64,000 nucleotides of DNA, from contig JBANSL010000010.1 in assembly GCA_037127255.1 (NCBI GenBank), positions 30,706,120 to 30,770,119 on the forward strand, in the 5' to 3' direction. The stretch comes from Persicaria tinctoria. Lineage: Eukaryota; Streptophyta; Magnoliopsida; Caryophyllales; Polygonaceae. Below, in pieces: positions 12,556-25,731 of the stretch; position 1 is the stretch's first letter, and the number at the start of each line of letters is the position of its first letter. The translations under genes were made by a program, and so were the position numbers. Under the pieces are notes generated by a model. It saw only the letters and a program-made list of their open reading frames with translations, did not search any database and had not been told where the DNA came from.

Positions 12556-15375
12556 TGTAAAGACCGGGAAATTTTAGAATATTAAATCATTAAAATAACG
12601 TCTTCCCTCATCTGTTTGATGAATGAGTTGTGCGCTCTTGCCTCCTCCAACAGCAACGTCTCCCTCCCATTCCTTCCGTGAGCAGCCAGCAACCGAGCAA
12701 CTGCCCAGAGCCACAGGAGCCGTCGCAGGCGCCTCTCCTTCCCTATTTTCCGTCCAGAAATCTGGTAACCTCCCCTTTCACCTCCTTTCGCTCTAATAGG
12801 CCATAAAGGTCCACCTTTACTCACCCCCCCCTCATCCCAGGCCAAGAGTTACTCGTTCCGGCCACCGGCTGAGCTATACGGAGCCAAATCGAGCCGAATC
12901 GGTCCTTGCTCTGGCGAACGTTTCAACCCCGGTGAGATGTCTTTTCCTCCTTCCTCCTTGCTATCGCTTCTTTCCTTTTGCTTGGGTTGGGGTCGGAATT
13001 GGGTTGTCAGTCGTTTGGGCGAGGTTTTGGTCGGAGACGGGACGCCGGCGAGGCCCTGCCTTCCTTTCTTCCCTTCTTTTCGTTTCCGTGGTAGCGGCTC
13101 TGTTCTTTTGTGGTGAAGAAGGCAGACCTGGGTCGTCTATTCATTCCTTGTTTTCTTTTGGGATTGGGTCGGGTTTAGCTTTTTGGATCTGGACCCTATT
13201 CCTTCTTCTTTCTTTCCTTGGGCTTCCTATCCGGGTATCCTCATTTCCGGGTTGACAAATCAGAATTTGGAGACTTCAGTGTTGGGCCTAATATTCCGGG
13301 TCTGGGCTTCTATTTGAGATTGGGTCGGGTTAATTATTGTTGTTGTTTATTTTTTAAGTTATGATATCACTTATGGTTATTATATTATACGATATGATTA
13401 TGTTTAATTATTGTTAGTTATTAGATTATTATTATTATTATGTTATATTGTTAGATTTCATGAAAATATACTCTTTTGTTTTGGAATTTTATATCTTATA
13501 AAGTTATTTTGAAAAATGATACTCCCTCCGTCCTAAAATACATTGTCTTTTAGTACTTTGCACAAGTTTTAATAAAACACTTTACTTTAAAAAAAACATC
13601 ATCATTACACTAACTTTTACATAAATTTTATTATTTTTTAACACCCACTACACATTTTAACCAATCAAATTATTTTAAAAAGTCAACAGCACACAAACCA
13701 ATACAAATCATTATTACTTCCTACCTAGAAAACATAAAAGACCATCTATTGTTGGACGAAATTTTACCTCTAAAAGCCATGTATTGTTGGACGGAGGGAG
13801 TATTATTTGAATACATGTTGTGTGTAGTTTTAAACATGTGAATTAAGGAATTTGTAAATGACTTATCGGCTTAGATTTATTATTAGGATTTGTAAAAATG
13901 ATTTAATTTTGATATCCTATTTAGTTAAGTATTTTTGGTAAATTATTTAAAAAGGGGTTCTCAAGTTCCGGAAATATCTCTTAAATGATTACTTGTTCGA
14001 AAACAAAAATGCCGGAATTAATTCTATAATATGATTTTGAGGTATTGGTTTTAAGGTTTAAATGTTTAATGTCATGATCCTTTGTCTTGGTTCGATGATG
14101 TTGGTTTTGAGAAGGAAGTTTGGAAATATGGTCGGTATGATTTTATCAATGGGTTTGATTGGAAGTAAATGATTTTGGTTGATGTTGATCGTATCGGAAA
14201 GGTTTTGGAAAATGGTTTTATCGTCGATTGGTTTTGAGGATATGGAGAACTTGGGTTCATGTGTAAGAATGTTGGTTCGGTAGCTTATGAAAATGTCTTG
14301 ATGATAGGTGTGTATTGCTTTTGGATTGCTTTGAACTTGCATTTGGGCCCTTGCTTGTATTATCCTGTTGTTCTGCATCTTCAGGTAAGTTCCCTAGGGG
14401 GCTTACTCAGGTTGGACATTCATGCCCGTTGTTGCATTTTATGTTAGATGTTGCATATGCATAAAAGCATGTCATGTAGTATCATGCTAGAACTGCATTG
14501 AACTGAGCATGTGGTTACTATGTGTGTTTGAAACAGAACGGTCGTTATCTGTGATAGTCCTAGAGTCTTTGCTATAGGGTCATAGGGTAGCCCAGGCTCA
14601 TCGGGTACCCTGAGTAAATCGAGTCTATATGAGCATGATATGATAGCCCAGCACCATCGGGCAAGCGATGAGATGATATGATATGATGATGTCGTGGTTT
14701 GTGCACCACCACGGGGAAATTGCTATGCTATAGCACCGAACTGGCCAGTCTCTGCACTAACGGGAAGGGGTGCAGAGGTATGAGAGGGATATGCCACTTG
14801 GCATTATCTTGGGCCCTTTACAGTATTTTTACACATTATTATAACTAGGAGCATGCTAGTGTGTTTGACTTTCGTACTGCATTAGAGCATCTTTATTAGG
14901 TATAACACATACTATGTGGCCTCAACGAGGACTGCCGATCCCGCATGAGTGGCTCGATCTGACTCCTTTCCCCGTTCTTCTTTTAAATGTATTTTCTGCG
15001 GATTTTGAGTGCTCGATGTCTATATGACGGGGTTCCCTTTTGGCGAATCGAAGAATCTGGCTAATATATCCTAACTTAATTAGTAAAATGGTAATTACCC
15101 ACTCATGATTTGGTTTTGATCCGGCTCTGCCGTGTCACTTGTATCTTTATTTTGCTTCCGCCTTACTTCCGTTTGAAATAGATTCCGCGACATAGTCTTA
15201 GGACAGGTTAAGGGTACCCAACGAACCTCCGAGGGTTTTTTAGGGTATGAAATCCCTCTTTCTACAAATCTTAAAATGAGTTTGAAACCTCGACCCGTAC
15301 CTGGATTGCAAGATCCAAACAAAGGGTTTCATCCCTTGAAATGTAACCCGGAAATCATAATTCTGGGCCGTTACA
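12556..15375 (+). mobile_element. Solo LTR (2.8 kb, Gypsy-like family)
   Basis: Starts TGTAAAGACCGGG and ends GGGCCGTTACA. Direct 5-bp duplications TAGGT flank it (12551-12555 and 15376-15380). No internal region, PBS or second LTR is present, so it is a solo LTR left by recombination. The ends are related to the LTRs at 17979 and 63025. Frames within it (for example 12932-13255) have no protein similarity. It contains a Stowaway MITE at 13522. Confidence 0.92.
13522..13800. mobile_element. Stowaway MITE inside the solo LTR
   Basis: CTCCCTCCGTCCTAAAATAC at the left and GTATTGTTGGACGGAGGGAG at the right, with TA at 13520-13521 and 13801-13802. 279 bp, no coding capacity. Confidence 0.93.
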
Positions 15376-15380
15376 TAGGT

Positions 15381-15506
15381 CAAACTGAAGCAAATGGGAG
15401 AGAAAACATCAAACAGTTAAATAACTTTCTCAAGTCAATACCAACATTGATTTATACTTGAAGAATCAATAAAAAGGACATTAGGATGTTCACACCAATC
15501 AATCAC

Positions 15507-15537
<31 letters not shown>

Positions 15538-16484
15538 AAGATCAGTAAAGCAAGATAGCACCCAGAGATATCCAGAGTAACATACCCACATCCCTTAGGT
15601 AGCTAGGTGGTCAGGTCAGGATCGGAAAGCATGTGTAAGCAACCAGCCAAAAAGCTGGCCCAAGCACTGGTGAGTACTTCCGTGCAGAGTAGACCTCTTC
15701 CTACTTTTCTTCCAATCACATCAGTTGCTGCTGGGACGCTCGCAAAGGAGGGGGACGTCAATACTGGATGGATTAAAATCATGGTAAGAGCTGAGAGTAG
15801 AATAATTTTCCCTGCTGCAATTCCCTGGAAGAAGATAACAAGCCTTGTTACTTTATCATGCATTATAAACTAGGAACAGATAAAAACACGACAGAAAAAC
15901 ATCATTACATGCTTTCTACACAAGATAAAGGAAAAGTAGTTTTAAAAAAAATCATCACATAAGAGTTGAACTTAATGGTGATTTCTTAGGTTTTTCTGAA
16001 TAATAAAAAAGTTGATTGTGATAATCAGTTGCATATGTTATTGATGCTTTTTGATTGCTACTTAAAACTCCAATATTTCCCGAACTAGGCATTGAATATT
16101 GTGTAACTTACATCAATTGTTGAATCCACTACCATGAATGTGGTACTATTTAGGCTCTTTGCCTGTTCTATCTAAGAAAAGTTTTGAGACAATGCTACTT
16201 AGGATTCTAAACAGGTGCCATGACCCGTGTTTGAGTTGTTATAGAATTAGTGATCTAATAGACTGAATAATGCTATTGGCAAACATATTCTGCGTTTATC
16301 ATGTTTCCTCGTAACAAGTATATGCGGAGATAGTTTAGATATTTTTCATTAAATATAATAATCAGATGATTGAAGTTCAAGTAGTTACAAATAATAATAA
16401 AATGGAACCATATTTTTGTTAATTCATATATATGACATAGTGAATCTCTATTTGCATGATCAAAATCCAAGGCCCTATAAATCT
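15381..16484 (-). other. CACTA-internal DNA with a gene-like exon
   Basis: The minus strand at about 15660-15832 reads open with a hydrophobic stretch (KIILLSALTMILIHPVLTSP) followed by SFASVPAATDVIGRK. A GT follows at the exon-like end near 15678. It looks like a coding exon, perhaps from a membrane or lumenal protein, but I do not recognise the family. A (CAA)n run lies at 15506-15538. The remainder is AT-rich with no other supported feature. Confidence 0.35.
15506..15538 (+). repeat. (CAA)11 microsatellite
   Basis: Perfect CAA trinucleotides within CACTA-internal DNA. Confidence 0.9.
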
Positions 16485-16845
16485 TAAGGGTGGGCGCGGG
16501 ATGGGATGGGACGGGACGGGGGTCGTCCCTCGTCCCGTCCCGCGTAATTTTTGCGGGACGAGACCGGGGCGGGATTCACTACTTTTTTTTTCAATCCCGC
16601 GTGGGCTTTGTCCCTCACGGGACGGGACGGGATGTGCCTTGTCCCTCAAATAAAAAATATTATAAAAAATTCTAAAATTCTTATATATTTTACGGTTTTC
16701 AAAGGTATAACATAATAAATTTATAATATTTTTTATATAATTTTATAACTTTTCTTATAAATATACATTGAACACATTATAGGTATAATTACACACAATA
16801 CATATATATAAGAAAAATTGATCAACAATGTATATAAAAAATATA

Positions 16846-17700
16846 GGAAAATTTCGTCTGGTACCGCTGTGTTTTGTGCAATTCGGGATGGTGTCCCAAA
16901 GGTTTTTTTTTTCCGTCTGGTACCCCCGAGTTTTTGTAAAATTCCGGACCGTGACCAATTTGGTGACTCCCTTATTTTTTTAAGAAAATTAATTCCCTAA
17001 AATATTAATAAGGCAAGCCTTTCTGGAAAAAAAAAAAAGAGAAAGAGAGATGCGATTGAACCTCCTGGGGAAAAAAATCACGAAGCCTTCTCTCCCATCT
17101 CCATTACTTGAGTTCTCCCTCTCATGACCAGCACGAAGCCCTCGGAGCTTCGACCGACGGCGAAGACGAAGCCCTCGGAGACTCGGTCGGCGGCAAAGAC
17201 CATCGTCGGAGCCTCGCAATGGGGATGTAGACCGCGTGGAGACTCTACCGGCTTCAATTCCGAAAATTTGCATGTTTGAATCATCATTTTAATGTCGAAA
17301 TTAGACATAGGATCACAAGTTTTATTTTAATTTTTTTTGGGGAATAAGATTTACTAATCCACTTGTTAAATATTATATTGTTTAAATAAATATTTCAATT
17401 GGAATAATAGGTTAAATTGGGTTGAAATTTTTTTTTGAGGAAAAAAAATTTGGGTTGAATCCACTTGTAAAATATTATATTTGGTTAAATTGGGTTGAAT
17501 TAGATTTAAAAGAGGTTAATGGGTAATTTTGGTTTAAAATCATCACACTTAATGGCATCTTACCATACTAAACATTTTAAATTCAAGTTTGGTCACAGGA
17601 CAGAATTTTACAAAAACTCGGGGGTACCAGACGAAAAAAAAAACCCTTTGGGACACCATCCAGAATTATACAAAACACAGGGGTACCAGAAGTAATTTCC
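16846..17700. mobile_element. Mutator-type MITE with long inverted repeats
   Basis: Inverted repeats of about 115-120 bp: left GGAAAATTTCGTCTGGTACC, right end GGTACCAGAAGTAATTTCCC. 9-bp duplications AAAAATATA lie at 16837-16845 and 17701-17709. Long repeats plus a 9-bp duplication indicate the Mutator superfamily. The GC-rich core at about 17085-17240 (repeats near CGAAGCCCTCGGAG) contrasts with the AT-rich surroundings and could be captured host sequence, but I cannot name a source. Confidence 0.88.
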
Positions 17701-17829
17701 CAAAAATATATACACGCTGTAAAGTGTTCACAATACATACATACACACACTTTTATATATATACACTTTCCTTACAAAAAAAACAGTATATATATATATA
17801 TGATATACACTGTAAAAGTGTATATAATA

Positions 17830-17889
<60 letters not shown>
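17830..17889 (+). repeat. (ATT)20 microsatellite
   Basis: Perfect ATT run within hAT-derived DNA. Confidence 0.95.
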
Positions 17890-17893
<4 letters not shown>

Positions 17894-17978
17894 CCGGGAC
17901 GGGACGGGATTTGCGGGATAAGGAATCCTCGTCCCGCGTCCTGTCCCGCATAATTTTTGCGGGACGGGACCGGGATGG

Positions 17979-20897
17979 TGTAAAGGCTCGGATTTTCAAA
18001 TCCTAATTTTTTCGAAAAAAAATAAAATAAAAATGGATTTAAATCGGATTTAAAACTCGTTTAGCGGATTCCGACCGGAATATAAAATTTAGCGAACGAT
18101 TTCCATCATTTTACCTCGAAAATTCAAAATAATTATCGTAGTGCGAAATCCTTGTCGATTTTATAAATCTAATTGATTGAGAAAGCGAGAGTCGGGGAAA
18201 CTAACATTTGAGAACTAATTATAGGATTCCAAATTCGCGTATTCGGGATTTATCTTCGGGTATTATTTTTAACCAATTTCACACTCAATTCTCACCCACT
18301 CCCTCCCACCTTACCCCGCATCTCGAGACCATCCCTCCCTCACCTAATCTTTCATTTCATGTCAAGCCTCACCCTATCCTCCATTCTTTTCAATCCCCAC
18401 GACATTCCTTCTCTGTATCACACCTCCTCCATCACCCTCCCTGCATTCACCACCATCATTTCGTCGCCACCATCCCCGGAGCCTTACCACCGTCACTGAT
18501 CGCCTCCACCATCAATCCTTATTCCTCCTTCGACCTTCCTCGACACCTCCAGCAGCAGCGGAGCCACCAGGAGCAACCGTGCGAGCCACCGCAGCTCCAA
18601 CGATCTCCCTTTTTCCATGTTTCCATATCCAAAGTCGCCGCTCGAGTCGATCGCGAACCAAACTTTCGGTTAGTCGTTCTCCTTCATTTCCGATCCAAAA
18701 CGAACCTCGAACTCCACCATCATCCTCACCCCTGTCTGACGCAGGTCCGAGAAGCCATCGAGAGCCTCCGATGACGCCCAGAACTCCGATCGAGAGCTCC
18801 GAAGTCGTGAACTTCATCGGTGAGTTCCACCTTTTCCTTCGTCTGTTTCTAATCGATTTCTATTCGGGATCGGGCTGTGGTCGAGTGTGAGTGTGTGTGA
18901 GCTGAGTGCGGGAATTCGGGTGGAGCTCGAGAGTGGTGGTAAGCGAGCTTCGACAGGCGAGAGGGCGAGCGGAGCTAGGAGTGAGCGATCGTCGAGAACG
19001 AGGTCGGGAGCAACAGGTGCGTGTGAGGAGACGGGGGATCCCAGGATCTAGGCGAGGCTGAGAGACGTAGCCAGCTCCGTCGAACAGTGCAGCGGCGCCG
19101 GTAGGAGCGAAGTCGAGCTGGGCAATGGCGTGGGCGGCGGCTTCATTTGAATCTGGAGGAGGAAGACGTTGATGTGGACTCGTGGGCCCATTTTGCTAAC
19201 ATTATATATATTATACATATTGTGTTATTTGTTAATCGGTTGGGATTTAAGCGGGTTTTGTTTGGTTCGGTACGGTTCGGGTTATCCGTTTATTATCTAA
19301 CTAATTAATGGTAATTAAAATATATTATTGGGACTTCAAGATTTATAAAGAATTTGGAAAAGAATTTCAAGGTTGGAAAGTAATCTAATAAATAAATTTA
19401 AAAGGTAATTTGGCGAGTATTTTCAAGGGTCGGAATACTTAATTATTTAACTGGGATTTGAAACGGTTCTGAAACTAACTTGGGAATAAGACTTATTCGA
19501 TGACTAACTAGCATGATAATATGATCGTTTGACTAACAGTATGATATGCATGACTAATAGGATGACTTGTGGTGAATTATTATATGAGATTAAATGTTGG
19601 ATGATTATGACGATCTAGTAGGATTTTATATCACACAAATTATGTCTTATGATTTTGATGAACCATTGAGGTATATGCGGAAATTATGTATATGAACATG
19701 CGGAAATGGGTGAATGAATTATGGAGAACGATGTGGTCTTGATGAGCGGATGATGCGATGAAATGACTTTCATAATATGTTACTTGTTATATTGATTGAG
19801 GTGTGGTTGAGTGCTTAATAGTTGGATGTCGACTTATGTATATTCCATTATGTACTAGGTGATACTCTGTGATTGTGACTATTGTGTGCTGGATTCTTCT
19901 GTTGCCGATCTGCTAGCCAGGTAAGTCCTCCGGGGCTTACTCAGTAACCAGTACCTCCTGCCTGATGTGTCATATAGTATGTAGGTGTTGCATATGCATA
20001 AGAGCATGTCATGTAGTATCATGCTTAGGAATTGCATTTACGAATGAGCATCCTTATTCTGTATGCGTTTGAATACAGAACGTCCGTTATCTGTGAGTCC
20101 TAGAGTCCTTGCTAGGGTCATAGGGCAGCCTAGCTTCATCGGGTGTTGTCCTCCTCGAGTCATTTATATATATCACGAGATACGAGATGGGCATGAGATA
20201 TGATATGATGATGAGATATGATATGATGATGATATTTGATATGATTATAGCATCGAACTGGCCAGTCTCTACCCTATCTATAAGGGGGGTGGTGGTAGAA
20301 GAGGGATATACCACTTGGTATTCTTTGTTAAGGCCTTCCTCAATATTCTGCGCATATGAATTAGGAGCATGATAGTGTGGTTTTATTTCAGTATTGCATG
20401 AAGGCATCCTTTATTCTAGGTATAGGCGTATTATATGTCCTCAGCGCGGTCAGAGGACCCGCGGGCGGACTCTTGGCCTGACTTGGTGGTATAGTTTTAG
20501 GTACCCGATACACTGCTTGATTTTGTGATGTTATGACGGGGTCTATTCATATGGCGGAGAGTGAGTGTTTGAAACCTGACTTCACCAGATTCACGCTTTT
20601 GGGATTTCTCCTTAATTATACTCTGTTTTGACCCGGCTCTGCCGTGGCATTGGTTGTATCACTTTCAGAACCTATGCCCTTTGCATGATAAAGGATTTCC
20701 CGCGTTGTAGACTTAGGATAGGTATAGGGGTTTACCCCGGGGTCTCCAACGGACCTTCCGGATTTGGGTGCGAAACCCCACTTTAAACTACAAATCCTTG
20801 GTTTCAAACCTTCAACCTGTACTCGGGGCGCAAGATCCCACCGAGGGGTTTCATCCCTCGAAACGTAACTCGGGAATCATAATCCCGGGCCGTTACA
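17979..20897 (+). repeat. 5' LTR of a 10.6-kb LTR element
   Basis: TGTAAAGGCTCGG to GGGCCGTTACA, preceded by duplication GATGG at 17974-17978. It is nearly the same as the 3' LTR at 25732. It carries an extra simple-sequence stretch of about 80 bp (GATATGATATGATGAT words) near 20170-20250. Frames within (18208-18774, 18512-18817) recur in both LTRs and are not genes. Confidence 0.95.
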
Positions 20898-20901
20898 AAG
20901 A

Positions 20902-20913
20902 TGGTATCAGAGC
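20902..20913 (+). other. Primer binding site (initiator-Met tRNA)
   Basis: TGGTATCAGAGC, complementary to the 3' end of plant initiator methionine tRNA, begins 5 nt after the 5' LTR. Confidence 0.9.
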
Positions 20914-23900
20914 TGAGGTTTTGCAATCCGAGTACAATAGGTTGAAGAGGTTTTGAAAATCGCCCAATGTTTTCAAATGGTTTTGGAAAATAATTTATAA
21001 AGGGCAGAATGAATTAATTGGACTTAAAACGTAAAATGAATAAATGGGAAATAATCTCGTGGGTAGAGACCCAAGCGGTAGACATCCCTTATGGATGTAG
21101 AATTCGGGGAACGGTAGGCAAAATACTAGCTTTTATTTTTAGATGGGCCTAGAAGACTCCAAGGAACACCACGGAGGTTGGAGTGTTGAGTTAGGAGGCC
21201 GTGAGGTTTTGCCCCTCCGGTCAGCCGTCCCTCGAAGGACGGCATAGATCGTCTATATGCTTACGTTCATATATGTACATGTATGCAATTGGGCCCGAGG
21301 GAGATCCTCCTCGAATATGATCATATTAATCTTGTTGATTGCTTCCGTGACGAGTCCTCTATTGTGCTTAGGATAGCGAACTAATCAGTATGCCTTGACT
21401 TGAATCATGTGTTGAATAACTGTGCAAACGGGATAGTGGGAGAAAACCTTATTCTTATGTAATCGGAATTCCTGTCTTTTCGAAATAGCCCTTTAATGAT
21501 TCAAACCCTCTGATGGTTCCGACTCTGTCATCCGCCCCACCAAAACATCTAGGCATGTTAACAAGGGTCGAGAAGCATCCGCTCCCCCTGTTTAGAGTCT
21601 TGTTTCGTATCCCACCATCGATGCTTCTATCGAGTCTCGTACTTGTGATTGGGGTCTATCGGTGATTGTCCTTAGAGAATTCTATCAAGTTATAATGATG
21701 GACTCCTTGTGATTTCATGAAATTGTATACTGATATAATTCAGAATGACTTGCCTAGTATCTTGCATGGCTGCACTTATGAGTAGATGTATGTGTTGTAT
21801 GTATTGAATCCCCATGATTACCGTCTCCCTTTGAACTAGGTCCATGATAGTGTGCTCAAATCTCGTTGTATGTTAAAACGTGAATTGGATGACTTAGCAT
21901 GCCAGATGAACCTCATTGGACCTCATGACTATGTACATGTTTAATAAGTATTGCTAGTATCATGTAGGATATATACCTCCCAGTTATAAGCCCTCATATG
22001 ATTGTGTGACATCTTAGTCTTACTATGTGAATATGGATGTATGTGATGAGATAGTTGCTATATCAACCCTGCATGAACTAACCATACCCTTAGCATGATT
22101 TTTAGGGTGCATCTTAGCATGCTTGCCTCAATCTCGCAATATTATGACTTGCTTATGTGTGTATCTAAATTGAGTGATAAGTCGTGCATAAGATATCCTG
22201 TGATGTTTGCTAGGTCTTGCATAACTTATGCCATATATGTCCCATGTCAGTCTGTGCATACATGTTCCTAGTCTCCCAAGCATGATTGGTGAATGAAATG
22301 ATAGGTTGCTAGCTTGTTCTGCGCACACATAAAGATGATTATATGAACATGTTATGATTGCATAAATCAATATCCCTTGAGATAGGTGCATACTAGTGTG
22401 AAATAATGTGATGATATCTCTTGATTTTTATGTGCTTGCATAGTTGTGTGCCACAATTATAAGGGCATCGTTGTAACTCTCGGGTTAGGATCTTCTCCTT
22501 GGTCTTGTCGTCCCTAGTCCTGGTCCATGTCTGAACTCTTAAGGAAGTTGTGTCGTCCGCCCTTGTCTCTCCCCTATCTCCGTAACTTCTAACCCTTGCA
22601 ATCATTCGATGAGCGCCGACATGCAAGAAAGGACCGACGACCAAGTGGCACCATGGCAACGCAACGGAAGTGTGATGGGTCCATGACCCATAGACCACAG
22701 GACTGACGTCGCCAGAAGTATACAAAGGACGAACACATTTGAAAGATGGTAGCCGCGTACGTGATTCTCTTAGATGACTCAAGGAAGGACGCTCTTAATT
22801 CAAATCGTGGATTCTTTTATACTAATCGGAATTGATGTTTTGTGAGAGGCCTAGAACTGACATAATTGAATGTGTGATGACGGATGTGCTGAATTGGTAG
22901 CAATGATTGCCCGACTAACTTGTTTCTATGATGATGTGTCTTGGTGCTTGGTATACTAACTTGCTGGTGAGTAGGTTATGGGTTATATGTATGGGAGTGC
23001 TTTCTTCTTGAGCTTGAGTCTTGAGATTCTTCGGTGAGACGGTTTGGAAAGTGACAGGTGGATTAAGGTCTTCGGATTGGGTCATTGGTCGTGTGAGATA
23101 GGGTGCAGAAAGGATGCGTTAGCTTGGGTAGAGTCGAGTTAGTTGGGATGTGTCGAAGATAGTGGTCCGTGAGTATAGATGAGCTTCTAGGTAGGTCTTA
23201 GGTGAGCAGTGAAGCTAGTATGCCGAAATTTTGAGGGGGGTGTCCTAGTGAGAAGTGGTAGTCTAGGCAGGTAGTGTGTGCGGGTAGTATAAGAGAGTGG
23301 TTGACTGAGGTCTAGACTAGTTTCATTAGGGTGACCTTAAGAGTGAGTGTGAGTATAGGCAGTTGGCGTAGTTCTAGAGGTGGATGAGAGAGATAGGAGT
23401 TGATCAGGGGATTCTTGAGGGGAGGTGTTGTGAGACAGATTGGTGTGCTAAGGAAGGTGTCTAGATAGTCTAGGAGCGGATCGTGGGCAGTGTGGAGGAT
23501 GATCGATGAAGCAACGTCTAAGGAATCGTAGAACTTGGGACTACGTTGTGTGTGTTGTGAGTGAGAGCGGTTTCGGTAAAGGATGAGGTTGAGGAATTGC
23601 CAAGGAAGAGTAGTATGAGATTGCTTGGGAAATTATCGATCGGGGATATTAGGTTGTTCATATCAGGGTTGTTCGTGTGATGAGTATTTGGGGGTTGTTT
23701 AGATAGGATTGGTAATGCTTGTGGAAGTTATGAGTGAAGGATTTCCAGATGCGTGGTTGGAGGATTTTGGCATAGGGAATGAATCGGGATTTATGAGTGG
23801 CGGTTAGTGTGATTATTGAGGTATTTGAGGAGGTGAGATGAACCTTTGAGGAAAGGCTAGTAGCTAGGCAAGGATGTAGTTGAGATTCCTAGTAAGGCTA

Positions 23901-25731
23901 TGAGCATGGATTTGGGAACTAGGCAAAGCAGAAGGTATTGAGAACGCTAGAAGATAAGAGATTTTAGAAGGATGGTGAAGTTGCGGTACTTAGGAAATTC
24001 GGACGAGGATGTCATAGGAGTTCGGTGAAAACGATGATCGGTACATAAGGGTTTAAGCGGTAGAGATTTCGAAGTTCAAGGAAGCGTGATCTGAGGCAAT
24101 TTGGGGAAACATGCGGAGTTGAGGGAACTAGTCTAGGTAGAGTATGTTGGGAAGAGGATCTAGAGTGAGTCGGCTTGAGGGTCATGGTGATTCGTGGTTA
24201 GGAGTGCCACTAGTTGGGTTCCTGCGTTAGAATTGGTCAAGAGTGTCAGGTGTGAGATGGTCAGCATGAGTTGAGTCCTTAGAGATTGATGGTTAGTGAG
24301 AGTGGTTAGTGGCGTGGGAAGTATGATCAGGTTAGCAAGGTGATTCGAGATGTTTCTTTAGAAGATGATGGTCAGACGGAGTCTTGAGAGCCTAAGAAGA
24401 GTAAGCGAGATTGTTAAGAAGCGTCTAGATCGATCGTGACTCATGAGAACGGTTCACTTGAGGACTCGGAATTTTCTATTAGAGGGTAAAGATGGGACTG
24501 ATAGAGGACCCCTAGGGAAAGGACGTGTTATATATGGAGTCTTAGTAGTAGATCGAGTTGTTCAGATTGTCGAAATGAGGGCATTTTGTGATTTGGGAAC
24601 TCCGGGAGATAGTTTTAAATAGTCGAGTGGAAGGTAGGACTTGAGATTTCGATGCCGATGTGGATTGGCCCTTAGATGGCTTGATGGCATAGGAATTGGA
24701 ATACCTAGTAGTTGGTTTGGGGTATTTGGCCTTGATTGCGAATTTTTATGAGGCTAGAAAGGTTGTATGTGAGCAGAATGCAATGGTGTCTAGAACTAGT
24801 AGTGGTTTGGGTTGGTAGACCTCACTGAATTTGATCTTAATGCAAGAGCTGATGGGTAGTGGTCGTGTCTTGTCATGATTGATAGTTATAGGCATGTTCT
24901 CTTGAGGATGTGATCTAGCGTACACTTAACTTGGGGCCGAATGCAGTGCGAATTCTATGCTATAGGCGATGTTGATTCTATGATGTATTGCCATTGACAA
25001 TAGGAAACTGTTAGTACTAACATAGTTATTCCCTGAACTCGATGGAATGCTACTGTACGGAAGTAGTTGTTTGCCTCTAATGCGATGACGCTTGCTAGTT
25101 AGAATAAGTATGATGTACTTATCTCATTGATATAACGTGCTTATTTGATTGATATGGTGTGTAACTTCCGTGAGATGATGTGATAAATTCTACCATATAT
25201 GATACGATGCTAGATATGCAATGATATGTGGCTATTCTTGAGGTGATTATGCTATGCTATTAGATGTGAGGTGCTATTGTTATTTGATGTATATATACAT
25301 GATGTTTGATGATGGAAATGATATAAATTGAACTGTTGAACTTTGATTATGACTTGGAACCTAGGAGGGAAATATGAGATTAGCCTTTAGAGGTGGATGG
25401 TAGGACGAATGGAGAGGTTAGAAATGCTTTTGACTAATGCCGAACTTGAAGTTTTGAACGGTGTTTTAAAGAGGACGTTGTGATGTTTTGAGTTATGATA
25501 TGACCGAGGAGTCGGAGTAAGGATGTGGTAGGGGCCCATATTACATTCTTGCTACGGTCTATTGGGGATATTATGATCACGGCAACGGTACTGTGAGGAT
25601 CTCATAGGGGCACTTATCAGATGCTTACGGGATCAATGACATGATCCTTGGACTCACCAATTTCAAACTTCATCCCCTATTTTAAAATGATTTTAGCCTC
25701 GAAGACGAGGCTTGTTTTTAGAGGTGGATGA
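20914..25731 (+). other. Interior of the LARD-like element, non-coding
   Basis: 4.8 kb without a long open frame on either strand. From about 22,900 to 25,300 the plus strand is rich in G and T and poor in C, with many GTGAG, GGTAG and TTGAGG words. Two frames at 22128-22391 and 22393-22782 (minus) have no recognisable motif. The last bases before the 3' LTR form the polypurine-like tract. Confidence 0.7.

Noticed and set aside
12932..13255. Hydrophobic 107-residue frame
   Set aside because: Lies within the solo LTR; composition reflects TTC/TTT-rich sequence.
18208..18774. 188-residue frame with His/Pro-rich sequence, repeated at 25961
   Set aside because: Both copies lie at the same place in the two LTRs of one element, with no known domain.
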